From a virus: a stretch of 50,318 bases of DNA. The stretch is from positions 1 through 50,318 of the IMG/VR virus record IMGVR_UViG_3300034105_002646; one strand, written 5' to 3'. Shown here in pieces: positions 9,972 through 18,988 of this stretch. The notes under the pieces are model-generated. The model did not search any database. It worked only from the letters and a program-made list of their open reading frames with translations, and was not told the DNA's origin. Every line of letters starts with the position of its first letter. Position 1 is the stretch's first letter. A program made the position numbers and the translations under genes.

Positions 9972-10091
9972 TTATTGTTTATTTAATGTATAAAATCCAT
10001 TACCATAACGTGATAATTCATTTAAATTTTTTATTTCTGATAATCTTAAATGTTTATCAATAACTGAAGTTATCCCTCGTTCTATAAATAC
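9972..10091 (-). pseudogene. displaced 3' end of the 302-aa baseplate gene
   Basis: On the minus strand this encodes a 40-aa tail (VFIERGITSVIDKH... ending TLNKQ, stop) nearly identical to the C-terminus of the 302-aa protein encoded at 11023-11931. There is no start codon, and an in-frame stop lies just upstream. Relative to the intact copy, the visible amino-acid changes over the shared part are Met to Ile, Asp to Asn and, at the edge, Ile to Val; other base changes are silent. It is best read as the original 3' end, left behind when the endonuclease gene entered with its own copy of that end. Confidence 0.85.
9974..10085. repeat. direct repeat, left copy flanking the homing endonuclease gene
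   Basis: A 112-bp stretch matches 11025-11136 at a constant offset of 1051 bp with six mismatches by eye (about 95% identity). Both copies code for the C-terminus of the same baseplate protein on the minus strand. It is far too long to be an ordinary target-site duplication. Confidence 0.9.
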
Positions 10092-10114
10092 TTATAAATA
10101 TTTTTAAATTACAT

Positions 10115-10123
10115 ATATTTATA
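10115..10123 (+). promoter_or_regulatory. ATATTTATA promoter-like motif before the endonuclease gene
   Basis: A plus-strand ATATTTATA, continuing AATATATAAAA, lies 20 nt before the endonuclease ATG. It is the same core found ahead of several minus-strand genes. No Bacteroidetes-type -33/-7 pair was found here. Function inferred. Confidence 0.35.
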
Positions 10124-10143
10124 AATATATAAAAAAATTAAAT

Positions 10144-11037
10144 ATGTGTAATTTAACTAAACTAAATAAATTTATAACAAAAGCAAAAAAAATACATGGT
10201 GATAAATATGATTATTCATTATGTGAATATATTAATTCAAACGTAAAAGTAAAGATAGTATGTAATAAACATGGAGTTTTTGAACAATTGATGGTAAAAC
10301 ATATAAATAGAAAACAAGGTTGTTCATTATGTAATGGTGGTGTAAAATTAACCACTAATGAATTTATAACAAGAGCAAAAAAAATACATGGTGATAAATA
10401 TGATTATTCATTATGTGAATACATTAACTCAAAAATAAAAGTAAAAATAATATGTGATAAACATGGGGTTTTTGAACAAATTGCTAGTAGTCATACTGAC
10501 CAAAAAACTGGTTGTCCAATTTGCTCAAAAAAACATAATTATAATAATAGTGAATTTATTGAAAAAGCAATAATCATTCATAATAATATATATGATTATT
10601 CTGATATAGAATATAAAAATAATTACACAAAAATAAAAATAAAATGTAATAAACATGGGGTTTTCGAACAAACACCAACAAACCATTTAAATGGTAAAGG
10701 ATGTCCTATTTGTAAAGATTCAAAAGGTGAGCGTGAAATAAGACAATATTTAAACCAAAATAATATTAATTTTATATACCAACACACATTTAGTGATTGT
10801 AGAAATATAAAATTATTACCATTTGATTTTTATTTACCTAATTATAATATATGTATAGAATTTAATGGCGAACAACATTATAAACCAATTAAATGGTTTG
10901 GTGGTGAGAAAACATTAGAAGGTATTAAAAAAAGAGATAAAATAAAAATGGAATATTGTCAAAATAATAATATCCCATTAATAATAATTAACAATGATAA
11001 TTATGATTTACAAAAAAAATTATCATTGTTTATTTAA
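10144..11037 (+). CDS. free-standing homing endonuclease with three zinc-ribbon modules and a Vsr/PD-(D/E)XK-like nuclease (297 aa)
   Basis: Encoded opposite to its neighbours. It has three tandem modules (about residues 8-64, 72-128, 135-190), each running F-I-x-K-A...IH-x-(D/N)-x-YDYS...K-I-x-C-x-KHGVFEQ...H...GC-x2-C, so each has paired Cys/His groups likely to bind zinc and DNA. The C-terminal domain has PFDFYLPNYNICIEFNGEQH and later RDKIKMEYC, the D...E-x-N-G-E-Q-H...D-x2-K layout of Vsr-like phage endonucleases. The modules resemble repeats I associate with DUF723-type phage proteins (family name from memory). The stop overlaps the 3' end of the convergent baseplate gene by 15 nt. Inferred role: cuts an empty target allele at the end of the neighbouring gene so that this segment is copied in. 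Confidence 0.85.
   Translation: MCNLTKLNKFITKAKKIHGDKYDYSLCEYINSNVKVKIVCNKHGVFEQLMVKHINRKQGCSLCNGGVKLTTNEFITRAKKIHGDKYDYSLCEYINSKIKVKIICDKHGVFEQIASSHTDQKTGCPICSKKHNYNNSEFIEKAIIIHNNIYDYSDIEYKNNYTKIKIKCNKHGVFEQTPTNHLNGKGCPICKDSKGEREIRQYLNQNNINFIYQHTFSDCRNIKLLPFDFYLPNYNICIEFNGEQHYKPIKWFGGEKTLEGIKKRDKIKMEYCQNNNIPLIIINNDNYDLQKKLSLFI
10171..10482 (+). repeat. 192-bp-spaced duplicated zinc-ribbon modules
   Basis: The first module (from 10171) and second (from 10363) of the endonuclease match over about 117 bp with nine mismatches by eye (about 92%). The third module is much more diverged. This indicates a recent in-frame duplication that lengthened the DNA-binding array. Confidence 0.8.
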
Positions 11038-11931
11038 TGTATAAAATCCATTACCATAACGTGATAATTCATTTAAATCTTTTATTTCTGATAACCGTAA
11101 ATGTTTATCCATAACTGATGTAATCCCTCGTTCTATGAAAATTTCACTTTTTACTTCTGGTGGAAAAATTATACCAAATAAATATTCTTCTTTTGTTATT
11201 GCCGATAATGAACTATTTAATAAATTAATACCCTCACAAACATAACTAAATTGAGTGATTGGAATTCTATAATTAACACCATTTAATATTACCTGTCTAG
11301 TTTGACCTGTATATTCAATATATTGTAAACCATTGACTTGATTAGTTGTTCCAAGTGTTGAACCAGTTGGTGTGTCAAACACATAAATTCTAGGTTCAGC
11401 CATTGAATGAATTCTACTCACACCTAAAATAGAAGCATTAACATAGTTATAATAATTAGCTTTTTCCATATCAAAACCAATTTTAAATGGAGTGGTAACA
11501 TCATATGACCTTAAATCTTCTATTTTACTATCAGTATAACCTGTAATTTTAAAATTTAAAGAGTTAACTCCTGGATAATTACTATAACCAGAAAGCGGTA
11601 TTTGTGGTATTCTTAATATTTCTTTATTTGTAAGGTTGTAGGGGTTTGTTGTATATGTACTACCCGTATAAAAATTAAAATCAGTTATATTTAAATTAAA
11701 TAATTTTTCTTTTAATATTTTATAATCAGGAATTGAACTAATATCAGTTTTAGGAAAATATTCAATATCAGCAAAAATACCCATATTATCCATAGATTGA
11801 GTTAACATGATATTTACATAAAAAGTATCCGCTGTCATTTTTCCCCATTTTAAATTAGTGGTTCCATCTGGAGCATAAGCAGTTCTATCAATAAAATCTT
11901 CTAATAATATTTTTTTTGTTAATATTTCCAT
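11023..11931 (-). CDS. baseplate-region structural protein with a recoded 3' end (302 aa)
   Basis: A 302-aa protein of unknown family. The sequence is polar and beta-rich with aromatic residues, with no membrane segment. The upstream gene ends with its stop at 11931, overlapping this start by one base. The last ~38 codons exist twice: here as the functional end, and at 9972-10091 as a start-less remnant beyond the endonuclease gene. Inference: the original 3' end was displaced and replaced by a slightly diverged copy that arrived with the endonuclease, so the full-length protein is kept. Position in the run after gp6 suggests a wedge or wedge-periphery component (in T4 the region of gp8-gp11), but I see no motif that proves this. 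Confidence 0.65.
   Translation of the reverse strand: MEILTKKILLEDFIDRTAYAPDGTTNLKWGKMTADTFYVNIMLTQSMDNMGIFADIEYFPKTDISSIPDYKILKEKLFNLNITDFNFYTGSTYTTNPYNLTNKEILRIPQIPLSGYSNYPGVNSLNFKITGYTDSKIEDLRSYDVTTPFKIGFDMEKANYYNYVNASILGVSRIHSMAEPRIYVFDTPTGSTLGTTNQVNGLQYIEYTGQTRQVILNGVNYRIPITQFSYVCEGINLLNSSLSAITKEEYLFGIIFPPEVKSEIFIERGITSVMDKHLRLSEIKDLNELSRYGNGFYTLNKQ
11025..11136. repeat. direct repeat, right copy (functional gene end)
   Basis: Partner of the 9974-10085 copy; it carries the functional stop region of the 302-aa gene. The last codons of the plus-strand endonuclease gene run into the left end of this repeat. Confidence 0.9.
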
Positions 11932-12812
11932 TAAGTTGCTTGTATTTGATATAGGTTTACTATTATTTCATTATTAGAATAACTTACATTATGTTTTTTA
12001 GTAATAGTTTTACCATTTTCATCTAAGTTTCCATTTCCTTGGTAGGTATCGTCAATAATATAATAATAACCAGTTGTATTTCTAATTAATATATATCTAG
12101 TATATAATTCATGTACTAATGAATCTACAGGTAATGCATAATTTTTTGTCATAAGGTTAATCGACCTACCAGTTTTAGCGTTTTTAAAACTAGCTCGCAT
12201 ATATAAATATTTAGTTTCATTAATATTCAATTCATCTTTATAATCATATAAATAATAACCTTCAGAAAAACCTTTAGGTTTAAGTATAGGGTTTTCAACT
12301 ACAAAATGTAATTTTACCTCATTTGCTGGTACTGGTTGACCTGGAATACCGATTACTGAACCATAAGATTTTGTTTGAGCACTTTCAACACCTAAAAAAT
12401 CATTAACGTTTAATTTAGAAAAAATAGTAGTATATGTGATTAGTCTTTGTGTCATTGGATTAGGTGAATCATAAAAACCCATATAAATAAAGCTTTCTTT
12501 AAAACAACTTTTTTCATATTTAATATCATCATCAGCAAAACCTATTGCTTTATAATCTGTTAAACCACTTAATTCTAAATTATATGTTATTGTTATTAAT
12601 GGTTTATTTTTTAAATTTAAAGGTAAAAACCTAACTTTTTCATAATCTGAAATAGGATTTATTGCATTTTCTACTTGTACATCAACAAATACTTTATCAA
12701 TTAATTCAGATTGGCCAATTTCTTGACTTTCTAAACTAATAGGTATGTTTATAGTTGTTGCTGTTGTAGTAGCACTTAAAGTCGTTAAATTTATTTGATA
12801 TCTAGCAAACAT
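11931..12812 (-). CDS. hypothetical baseplate-region structural protein (293 aa)
   Basis: A 293-aa protein without a recognised family. Thr/Ser-rich N-terminus, mixed beta-type sequence, no cysteine cluster and no membrane segment. It overlaps the upstream 605-aa gene by 11 nt and meets the 302-aa gene at a one-base stop/start overlap, so the three are tightly coupled translationally and probably form part of one late transcript. Its size and place, two to three genes after gp6, would allow a gp8-like wedge role, but that is only positional. Confidence 0.6.
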   Translation of the reverse strand: MFARYQINLTTLSATTTATTINIPISLESQEIGQSELIDKVFVDVQVENAINPISDYEKVRFLPLNLKNKPLITITYNLELSGLTDYKAIGFADDDIKYEKSCFKESFIYMGFYDSPNPMTQRLITYTTIFSKLNVNDFLGVESAQTKSYGSVIGIPGQPVPANEVKLHFVVENPILKPKGFSEGYYLYDYKDELNINETKYLYMRASFKNAKTGRSINLMTKNYALPVDSLVHELYTRYILIRNTTGYYYIIDDTYQGNGNLDENGKTITKKHNVSYSNNEIIVNLYQIQAT

Positions 12813-14619
12813 CTTCTTCTGAATTAATTGTAAATTTATTAGTTAATTTTTCACCTATTGGGTCAGATGGAAAATTGGTATGAAATAAATCCCACGTATT
12901 AAATGGGTCTTGTCTTTTTAAATAAAAACAAAAATTATCATATAAATAATGACTACCATTAAGAAATGGGTAATCTAATGGTTTAATATTAGTTTCAGCA
13001 AAACCTAAATCTAACAAATCTCTCCATACAAATCTTCCATCACCTAAATCTATAGCATAAGTTGGTTTATCTACAGTTGCTGCATCACCAACTTCAATAT
13101 AACTAGAAAAATTTCTAATTTTCATTATATGATGAGCTTTATAATAATATCCTTCTTGTCTTGGCCCTAAAACTATTTTTTCTGTAGTTAAGGTAGCTGC
13201 TGAAGCTTGGAGTTTACTTACTGCTTCTAAAGTAGCTGGTGTTTCTCTATTTAAAGTATTAAATCTATGATGAACTTCCCCTAAAACATATTCAATCAAA
13301 TTATTATTATTAAATTCCACTAAATCACCATAAAATAAATTATTATTAATTAAAATATTTGACTCTAAAGGTGTATAAGAAGGAAATGGTAATGATGTTG
13401 ATGAATAACCGCCATCGTGTATTTTATTAATAATGGGTAATTTTTTTAAATAATCATAACTTCCCCCATTATTGTTAAAAACTTCAAAAAATGGAGTTTC
13501 TAAACCTGAAGACACATTACTAAATAATTTATTACTATCTGTTTTTATTATACTTAAATATATTTCACTTAATGGTCTTCCTAAATTATCAGTTAAATTA
13601 CTAACATCAATATCTTCATTAAAAACAAATTGTACTATTTTATCATAATAAATATTTTCACTAAAACCTAAACCATATGTTTCGTAATCATCTGTTTCAA
13701 TAATTGGTGTAGTTTTTGTTTTTATTTTTTTAAATTGTCTAAAATAATATTGAGATTCTATCCCATTTATTACTTTAACCATTCTGGTATCATTATCAAT
13801 ACTACCCGTATTTGGTATATCCAAAACAAAATAATAATCTTTTAAATCACCATTATCTAAACCTGTTCTAACAACTACTCGTTGACCATCAAAATCTGTA
13901 CTACCAGTAATTTTAACAATATCACCAATTTTAAGATTATGTTTACACGCTAAACCAAAACCTGTCATAGGTCTTGTTGCTATTGTACACGTAACTTTAT
14001 CTACTATTAATAAACCACCATTAACCATATAATGTGTTGTATCTGCAGATACTGGATATGTTATTGTTAATTCCCAATTTTTAACTTGTGTTGTTGTATC
14101 AGCAGCTTGTTCTGATGTTGGAGAAAAAGGATTTGTATCTGGAATAAAAGAAAAACGTTCTCGTTTTGGTTCCATATCATAAAAATTACAAAAACCTGAA
14201 CGTGTTTTATCTGGGTTTTTATGACCAAACCAACCATTCATTTCAAGCAAATTATTTTTAAGTGATAATTGATACGTATAATCGGTTTTATCAGCTACAT
14301 CATTATCTTTTGGGTATGATGTATCCAAAAATGAAATATCGTTGAATGTGGACCATGTAAATGCGTTTAATTTATCATTATTATTTAAATTAAATAATGG
14401 ATTAGAAACTGTTGGATTTATTGAACCTATTATCCTGTAATAAGAGCTACGATTTCTTTCAGTATCAAATCTATCACCTGCATTAACTGTTTTATTTTTT
14501 TCATCAGGTGGTAATAATCTTTCTTTCGTATTTAAATTAATTTTTAAATACGTATCATCATTCACAGCTTTTTTTGATGTGAAACCATTAAGTCTTTGTT
14601 TTAATCTTTCTATATCCAT
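12802..14619 (-). CDS. hypothetical baseplate-region structural protein (605 aa)
   Basis: A 605-aa protein not assignable to a family from sequence. The N-terminus is charged and helical (MDIERLKQRLNGFTSKK); the remainder is beta-rich, with Tyr/Phe/Asn-rich stretches. No signal peptide or transmembrane segment. It starts 1 nt after the 1455-aa gene ends and overlaps the next gene by 11 nt, so it belongs to the same late baseplate transcript. A virion structural role is inferred from context alone. Confidence 0.6.
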   Translation of the reverse strand: MDIERLKQRLNGFTSKKAVNDDTYLKINLNTKERLLPPDEKNKTVNAGDRFDTERNRSSYYRIIGSINPTVSNPLFNLNNNDKLNAFTWSTFNDISFLDTSYPKDNDVADKTDYTYQLSLKNNLLEMNGWFGHKNPDKTRSGFCNFYDMEPKRERFSFIPDTNPFSPTSEQAADTTTQVKNWELTITYPVSADTTHYMVNGGLLIVDKVTCTIATRPMTGFGLACKHNLKIGDIVKITGSTDFDGQRVVVRTGLDNGDLKDYYFVLDIPNTGSIDNDTRMVKVINGIESQYYFRQFKKIKTKTTPIIETDDYETYGLGFSENIYYDKIVQFVFNEDIDVSNLTDNLGRPLSEIYLSIIKTDSNKLFSNVSSGLETPFFEVFNNNGGSYDYLKKLPIINKIHDGGYSSTSLPFPSYTPLESNILINNNLFYGDLVEFNNNNLIEYVLGEVHHRFNTLNRETPATLEAVSKLQASAATLTTEKIVLGPRQEGYYYKAHHIMKIRNFSSYIEVGDAATVDKPTYAIDLGDGRFVWRDLLDLGFAETNIKPLDYPFLNGSHYLYDNFCFYLKRQDPFNTWDLFHTNFPSDPIGEKLTNKFTINSEEDVC

Positions 14620-14620
14620 T

Positions 14621-17600
14621 TTATCCTACAATATTAAGTACACAACCATTAGCATCAGTAACTGCATCAACATATATCAAACTAGTATTATTTATTGTAA
14701 ATTCTTTACCGCTAGTTATTGTTGTACCATTTGATATTTTTAAAGGTGCTATACCACCAGTAACTGTTATTTTTTTAGAATATGGACCAGTACCATTAGT
14801 TGAAATATTATAACTCAATGCAGCTGTTGGTAATTTGATTCTAGGGTTATACCAACCAGTTGTTGGGAATACACATCCTTTATTATCAGTTATTCTAATA
14901 TAAAAATCGACATAATCATCAGTAGCACCATTTTTAATATTAGTATTTTTAACTCCAGTCAGTGTTACTAAACCACTATAATGCGTTAAAGTTTTCATCG
15001 TTGAGTTTAATATTGTTTCAACATGATAATCAATTGTATAAGGAGTTCTACTAGTTAAACCTATATCTAATTGATTAATACTAAATTTATATGTGGCAAT
15101 ATCAGCATTACATTGTTTTTTATTTTGATATATTAATTCCAATAATGGTGAATCGTTAGTAGCTAACCCATCTTTTATGTATGTACCAGTTAATATTGGT
15201 GGCAATGCCATTTCATAAACCTCATAAGAAATTTCTTCTGAATAACATGGTGGTAGTCGTACATTATTTTCATCATAACGAATAATATTATCAGACCAAA
15301 TTCTAAAAATAACACCATTATCTGCACTAACACTATCTTTAGATAATTTTATTACATATCTATTATTTGATGAAGATTCTATAATTGGATTACTAGCCCA
15401 ACCTTCACCACCATTTAAACTATATTGGATATTTGGTGGACCAGAAATAATGTCAAAAGGTATATAATAATTATATGGGTCACACTGTTTTGATACATCT
15501 TCATCTGGAGCTTTTTCAATTTTTAATTCTAGGTTATCAAGTGATACATTAACGGATAAAGTTTTTGCAGAAGCAACACTATCAAGAACATTTATTGTGT
15601 ATTGACCTGTTTTTAACCCACTTGAAACTTCATCATATGAAGAATAATTGTCAGGACCACTAATAACAATTTCATATGGTTCTACACCACCAGCTATATT
15701 TAATTTTATTTCGCCATCATCTTCACCGAAACAATGAACATTTTTCACTTTAGCTGTTATGTTTAAAACACTAGGACCAATAATTACTAAATCACTAGTA
15801 ATACATTCTTGTCTTGGTGTTGATTCATCGTAAACAGTTAATGAATAACCAAGGCTATCACCAGACAAATTATTAATTATTAAATTAGTTGTTGCATTAC
15901 CAAAATTAATAATAGTACCTTTTGAATTTTTAAGTTCATATTTTAATACACCTAAACCACCTCCAACATTTTGTAATGTGATAGCACCATCACTAGTTTT
16001 ATCATGACTTAACATAGCGGAAACATTTGCAAAACAATATAATGGTATTGGACCATTAACTGTTATAGTGTCACTTACAATAGTACCTAATGAATCTGTT
16101 GCATCTATTGAATAAATACCAGAATATAATTTACATATTTTAGTATCTAAATTACTAGTACTAGCTGAACCAACTATTGGTGTAATGTTTAATGGAATTC
16201 CTTGTAAATCATTTAAACCAGTAATAGTATAATTAAATGGACCTACACCACCAATAAATGAAAAAGTTATGCAACCATTCCCATCTTTTAAATTATCTGG
16301 CGTTGAATTTGATTCAATTACAATATCATCTCTTCGTGGTTGTATACATGAAGCAAAGAATTTTTTATTCATTTTATCTAATCCAGTAGAACCAGGTTTA
16401 AGTCCAAAATAAAAATAATATGAATGGTCTGGTTGTCCAAATGTTAAAGGGTCAGGTGTTGAGTTGCTGAAACTATAATTTCTAAATTTACTATAATCAT
16501 TACCATTATCAATATTATTTACAAAATTATATGTTCCCACATCTTTTATGTTAAAATCACTACTATATGGTAATGATAAACTATTCACTCCTTTCCATGG
16601 TGTTTTTGAATTATTTAAACCTAAAAATACATCTCTAAACCATTTTCCATTTAATTCATCAATATCACTTATACCAATATTGCAATTTGGTCCTTTTACA
16701 ATTACATTATTAGCATCATAAATAGCTTCGTCAAGATTTACACCCATTTCACAAATATGTCTAACGTTAAGTATTTGGGTGGTATTAGAATGTAATCCAC
16801 CACAGTTAATACTAAAAAATAAACCACATGGACTACTTATATTTGCCATACCTGAAACTACTGGTTTTTCATTATCATCTACTTCTTCATCATCTGGTGG
16901 TAAATTATATGTTGTTGATAATAGTAATTGTTGTATTTTAGGTATTCCTTGCCAATCACATTCAAATACTGAACCTAAATTAATTAATTCAGTTGTGAAT
17001 AATTTAATATTTGTAGTTTTGTCAGTTGCCGCATAATAAAAATCATCATTATATTTTTTAATCAAACCTTCTTTTAAATTTACACCTCTAGTTTGTTTTT
17101 GTGAATCGCCACTACCAGTAGGTATACACGTATCTAAAACGATACTTTTGTTACAATCATTACCACTACCAAGTGCATCATCGCAATTATATTCACAAAA
17201 TTTTTCTTTTTTGTTTTTTTTCTTTTTATATTTTAATAGAAAACCATACAAAGAACCATTTATCCAATCATTATAAAAATCAAATTGGAACATATTTAAA
17301 ACCCTAGCCAACTGAAAAAGAAAACATTTTTTTAACTCATTTGTGTTTGTGTTAGAATTATCAGTTATCCCACAACCACTACAACCAGGTTGGTATTTTA
17401 TACTTGGGTCACCGCAGTTGATAGGTATACAGTCAACACATTTTATTTTAGGCCAAAGAGTAATTCTAAATAAACGTTTAACCCTTATAACTCTAGGTGG
17501 TATATGATTTAAAAGTGAAATTATACCATTTAGACTTTTAACGATTAAGGAATTAATACCAGATACTATAGTTACTATAATTGTTATTATAATACATAGT

Positions 17601-18988
17601 ATAAGAAATAGTGGACTTGTTTCAGTATTTACTTTATTATATGGAAATGGTGTTTTATTACCTTCTGGCCCATCTACATCTTTAATTCCAATAGTTGCTC
17701 TAGTTAATGTTGGAGTCCATTTGTTATTACTTTGAAATCTACTTATAAAATTACTTACTGTATATATTTTATTCCACGATAAATCTCTAAAACTTGTATC
17801 ACTAGTTTTATTACCAAATTCATAATCAATATCACTAACTAGTTTAGGGTTATTTGGAACTAAATATCTAGCTCTGGTTCTTATTCTACCCTCACCTCCA
17901 TCATTATTCATACCAATATTAAACCTAACTCTAGCTCTAGTTGGAATTCCTTTATCAGGGTCTTGAGATAAAATCAAATTACCACTTTCATCAGTTACCA
18001 TATAATCCAAATTCATAGGTATTTGATAAGCCCATGCACCATTTTCATCAATTAATTCTGAACCTTCAACATTAAATTCTTCGATTTTATTATCAATAGT
18101 TTTTCTAATCATACGAATAGTACCTTCACCAGATATTTGTTCTTTTAATTCACCTAATTTTTTTCTAGGTCTACAATTTTTATTTACGCTATTTTTACCA
18201 TGGTCACCAAAAATACTACCCATAAAGATAGCCGATGGTGTTATGTCATAATTTAAATCTAAATCTAATCTAGTAATTCCAATTTCATAACTTTCAATAT
18301 CACCCCAAAATGGTTGTACGTTTACACCAGCATCTAGGCTTTTTACTTGTACTAATTTATCTAAGTTAGTACCAGTTGAAAATTTAGTTGTTGAATCAAA
18401 ACGGGATACTGGAACACCTTTAGAAATCATATCATAAGGTCTTTGCGATGCAATACCAATATCTGAAATATCTGCATCTAAATGTACTGTATAATTACCT
18501 AATGGTACACCAAAAATCATAAAATCCCCAGCATGATTAGTAGTTGTTGTAAATTTATAATATTTACAATAAACCTCTAACATGGTATCATTATCTAAAA
18601 CTTCTCTTTTTGTAGGAAAGGTTCCAATTGGAGAAAAACATTCATTTTGTGAATCAGAATCTTTTGTTAATAAATTATATCTTATACCATCACTATTTTT
18701 ATCACTAACTTTTTCGTAAGGATATAATCCTCTTTTTAATGTATCTTTTTTATCAATATCATCTAACGGTATAAAAACACTAACTTTTGCATTTGGAACT
18801 CCAAATCCATTATTAATAATTACTCTGCCAACAATCACACCATAATCTGAAGAAAATCTTTTATAGACATCTTCTTGATTAATATTTAATGATAAAACTT
18901 CTAAAAAATCAAAATCTTGTTCTAATTTAATTTTAATATATTTATCACCACCATTGGGTGTTGTTTTTATTCTTATTGCTTTTGACAT
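14621..18988 (-). CDS. giant baseplate-region adhesin-like protein with CNA-B-like and SprB-type modules (1455 aa)
   Basis: A 1455-aa protein with several visible regions. Residues ~20-170 hold carboxypeptidase-regulatory/CNA-B-like beta segments (VIVGRVIINNGFGVPNAKV; later NHAGDFMIFGVPLGNYTVHL). Around 455-490 there is a strongly hydrophobic stretch (LFLILCIIITIIVTIVSGI) that looks like a membrane or buried helix. Around 510-540 lies a cysteine cluster. Around 885-1150 there are three Ig-like modules; the clearest reads VHCFGEDDGEIKLNIAGG ... Y-x-I-x-V-x-D, the pattern of SprB repeats from flavobacterial gliding adhesins. The extreme C-terminus has one more such segment. It lies two genes after gp6. 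Inference: a very large wedge-attached protein decorated with host-derived adhesion domains. A T4 gp7 equivalent is possible by size and order but unproven. Confidence 0.7.
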   Translation of the reverse strand: MSKAIRIKTTPNGGDKYIKIKLEQDFDFLEVLSLNINQEDVYKRFSSDYGVIVGRVIINNGFGVPNAKVSVFIPLDDIDKKDTLKRGLYPYEKVSDKNSDGIRYNLLTKDSDSQNECFSPIGTFPTKREVLDNDTMLEVYCKYYKFTTTTNHAGDFMIFGVPLGNYTVHLDADISDIGIASQRPYDMISKGVPVSRFDSTTKFSTGTNLDKLVQVKSLDAGVNVQPFWGDIESYEIGITRLDLDLNYDITPSAIFMGSIFGDHGKNSVNKNCRPRKKLGELKEQISGEGTIRMIRKTIDNKIEEFNVEGSELIDENGAWAYQIPMNLDYMVTDESGNLILSQDPDKGIPTRARVRFNIGMNNDGGEGRIRTRARYLVPNNPKLVSDIDYEFGNKTSDTSFRDLSWNKIYTVSNFISRFQSNNKWTPTLTRATIGIKDVDGPEGNKTPFPYNKVNTETSPLFLILCIIITIIVTIVSGINSLIVKSLNGIISLLNHIPPRVIRVKRLFRITLWPKIKCVDCIPINCGDPSIKYQPGCSGCGITDNSNTNTNELKKCFLFQLARVLNMFQFDFYNDWINGSLYGFLLKYKKKKNKKEKFCEYNCDDALGSGNDCNKSIVLDTCIPTGSGDSQKQTRGVNLKEGLIKKYNDDFYYAATDKTTNIKLFTTELINLGSVFECDWQGIPKIQQLLLSTTYNLPPDDEEVDDNEKPVVSGMANISSPCGLFFSINCGGLHSNTTQILNVRHICEMGVNLDEAIYDANNVIVKGPNCNIGISDIDELNGKWFRDVFLGLNNSKTPWKGVNSLSLPYSSDFNIKDVGTYNFVNNIDNGNDYSKFRNYSFSNSTPDPLTFGQPDHSYYFYFGLKPGSTGLDKMNKKFFASCIQPRRDDIVIESNSTPDNLKDGNGCITFSFIGGVGPFNYTITGLNDLQGIPLNITPIVGSASTSNLDTKICKLYSGIYSIDATDSLGTIVSDTITVNGPIPLYCFANVSAMLSHDKTSDGAITLQNVGGGLGVLKYELKNSKGTIINFGNATTNLIINNLSGDSLGYSLTVYDESTPRQECITSDLVIIGPSVLNITAKVKNVHCFGEDDGEIKLNIAGGVEPYEIVISGPDNYSSYDEVSSGLKTGQYTINVLDSVASAKTLSVNVSLDNLELKIEKAPDEDVSKQCDPYNYYIPFDIISGPPNIQYSLNGGEGWASNPIIESSSNNRYVIKLSKDSVSADNGVIFRIWSDNIIRYDENNVRLPPCYSEEISYEVYEMALPPILTGTYIKDGLATNDSPLLELIYQNKKQCNADIATYKFSINQLDIGLTSRTPYTIDYHVETILNSTMKTLTHYSGLVTLTGVKNTNIKNGATDDYVDFYIRITDNKGCVFPTTGWYNPRIKLPTAALSYNISTNGTGPYSKKITVTGGIAPLKISNGTTITSGKEFTINNTSLIYVDAVTDANGCVLNIVG
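15490..16335 (-). other. SprB-type Ig-like repeat modules
   Basis: Three consecutive modules of roughly 90-95 aa start at about 16320, 16035 and 15750 (minus-strand reading). Each has D-G-x-I-x-L/F-x(2-4)-GG-x(2)-P/L-Y near its start and a Y-S/T-I/L-x-V/A-x-D near its end. This is the spacing of SprB repeats common in Flavobacteriia. Recognised by eye. Confidence 0.65.

Noticed and set aside
9972-10091. Independent small gene
   Set aside because: No start codon, an in-frame stop just upstream, and clear identity to the end of the 302-aa gene.
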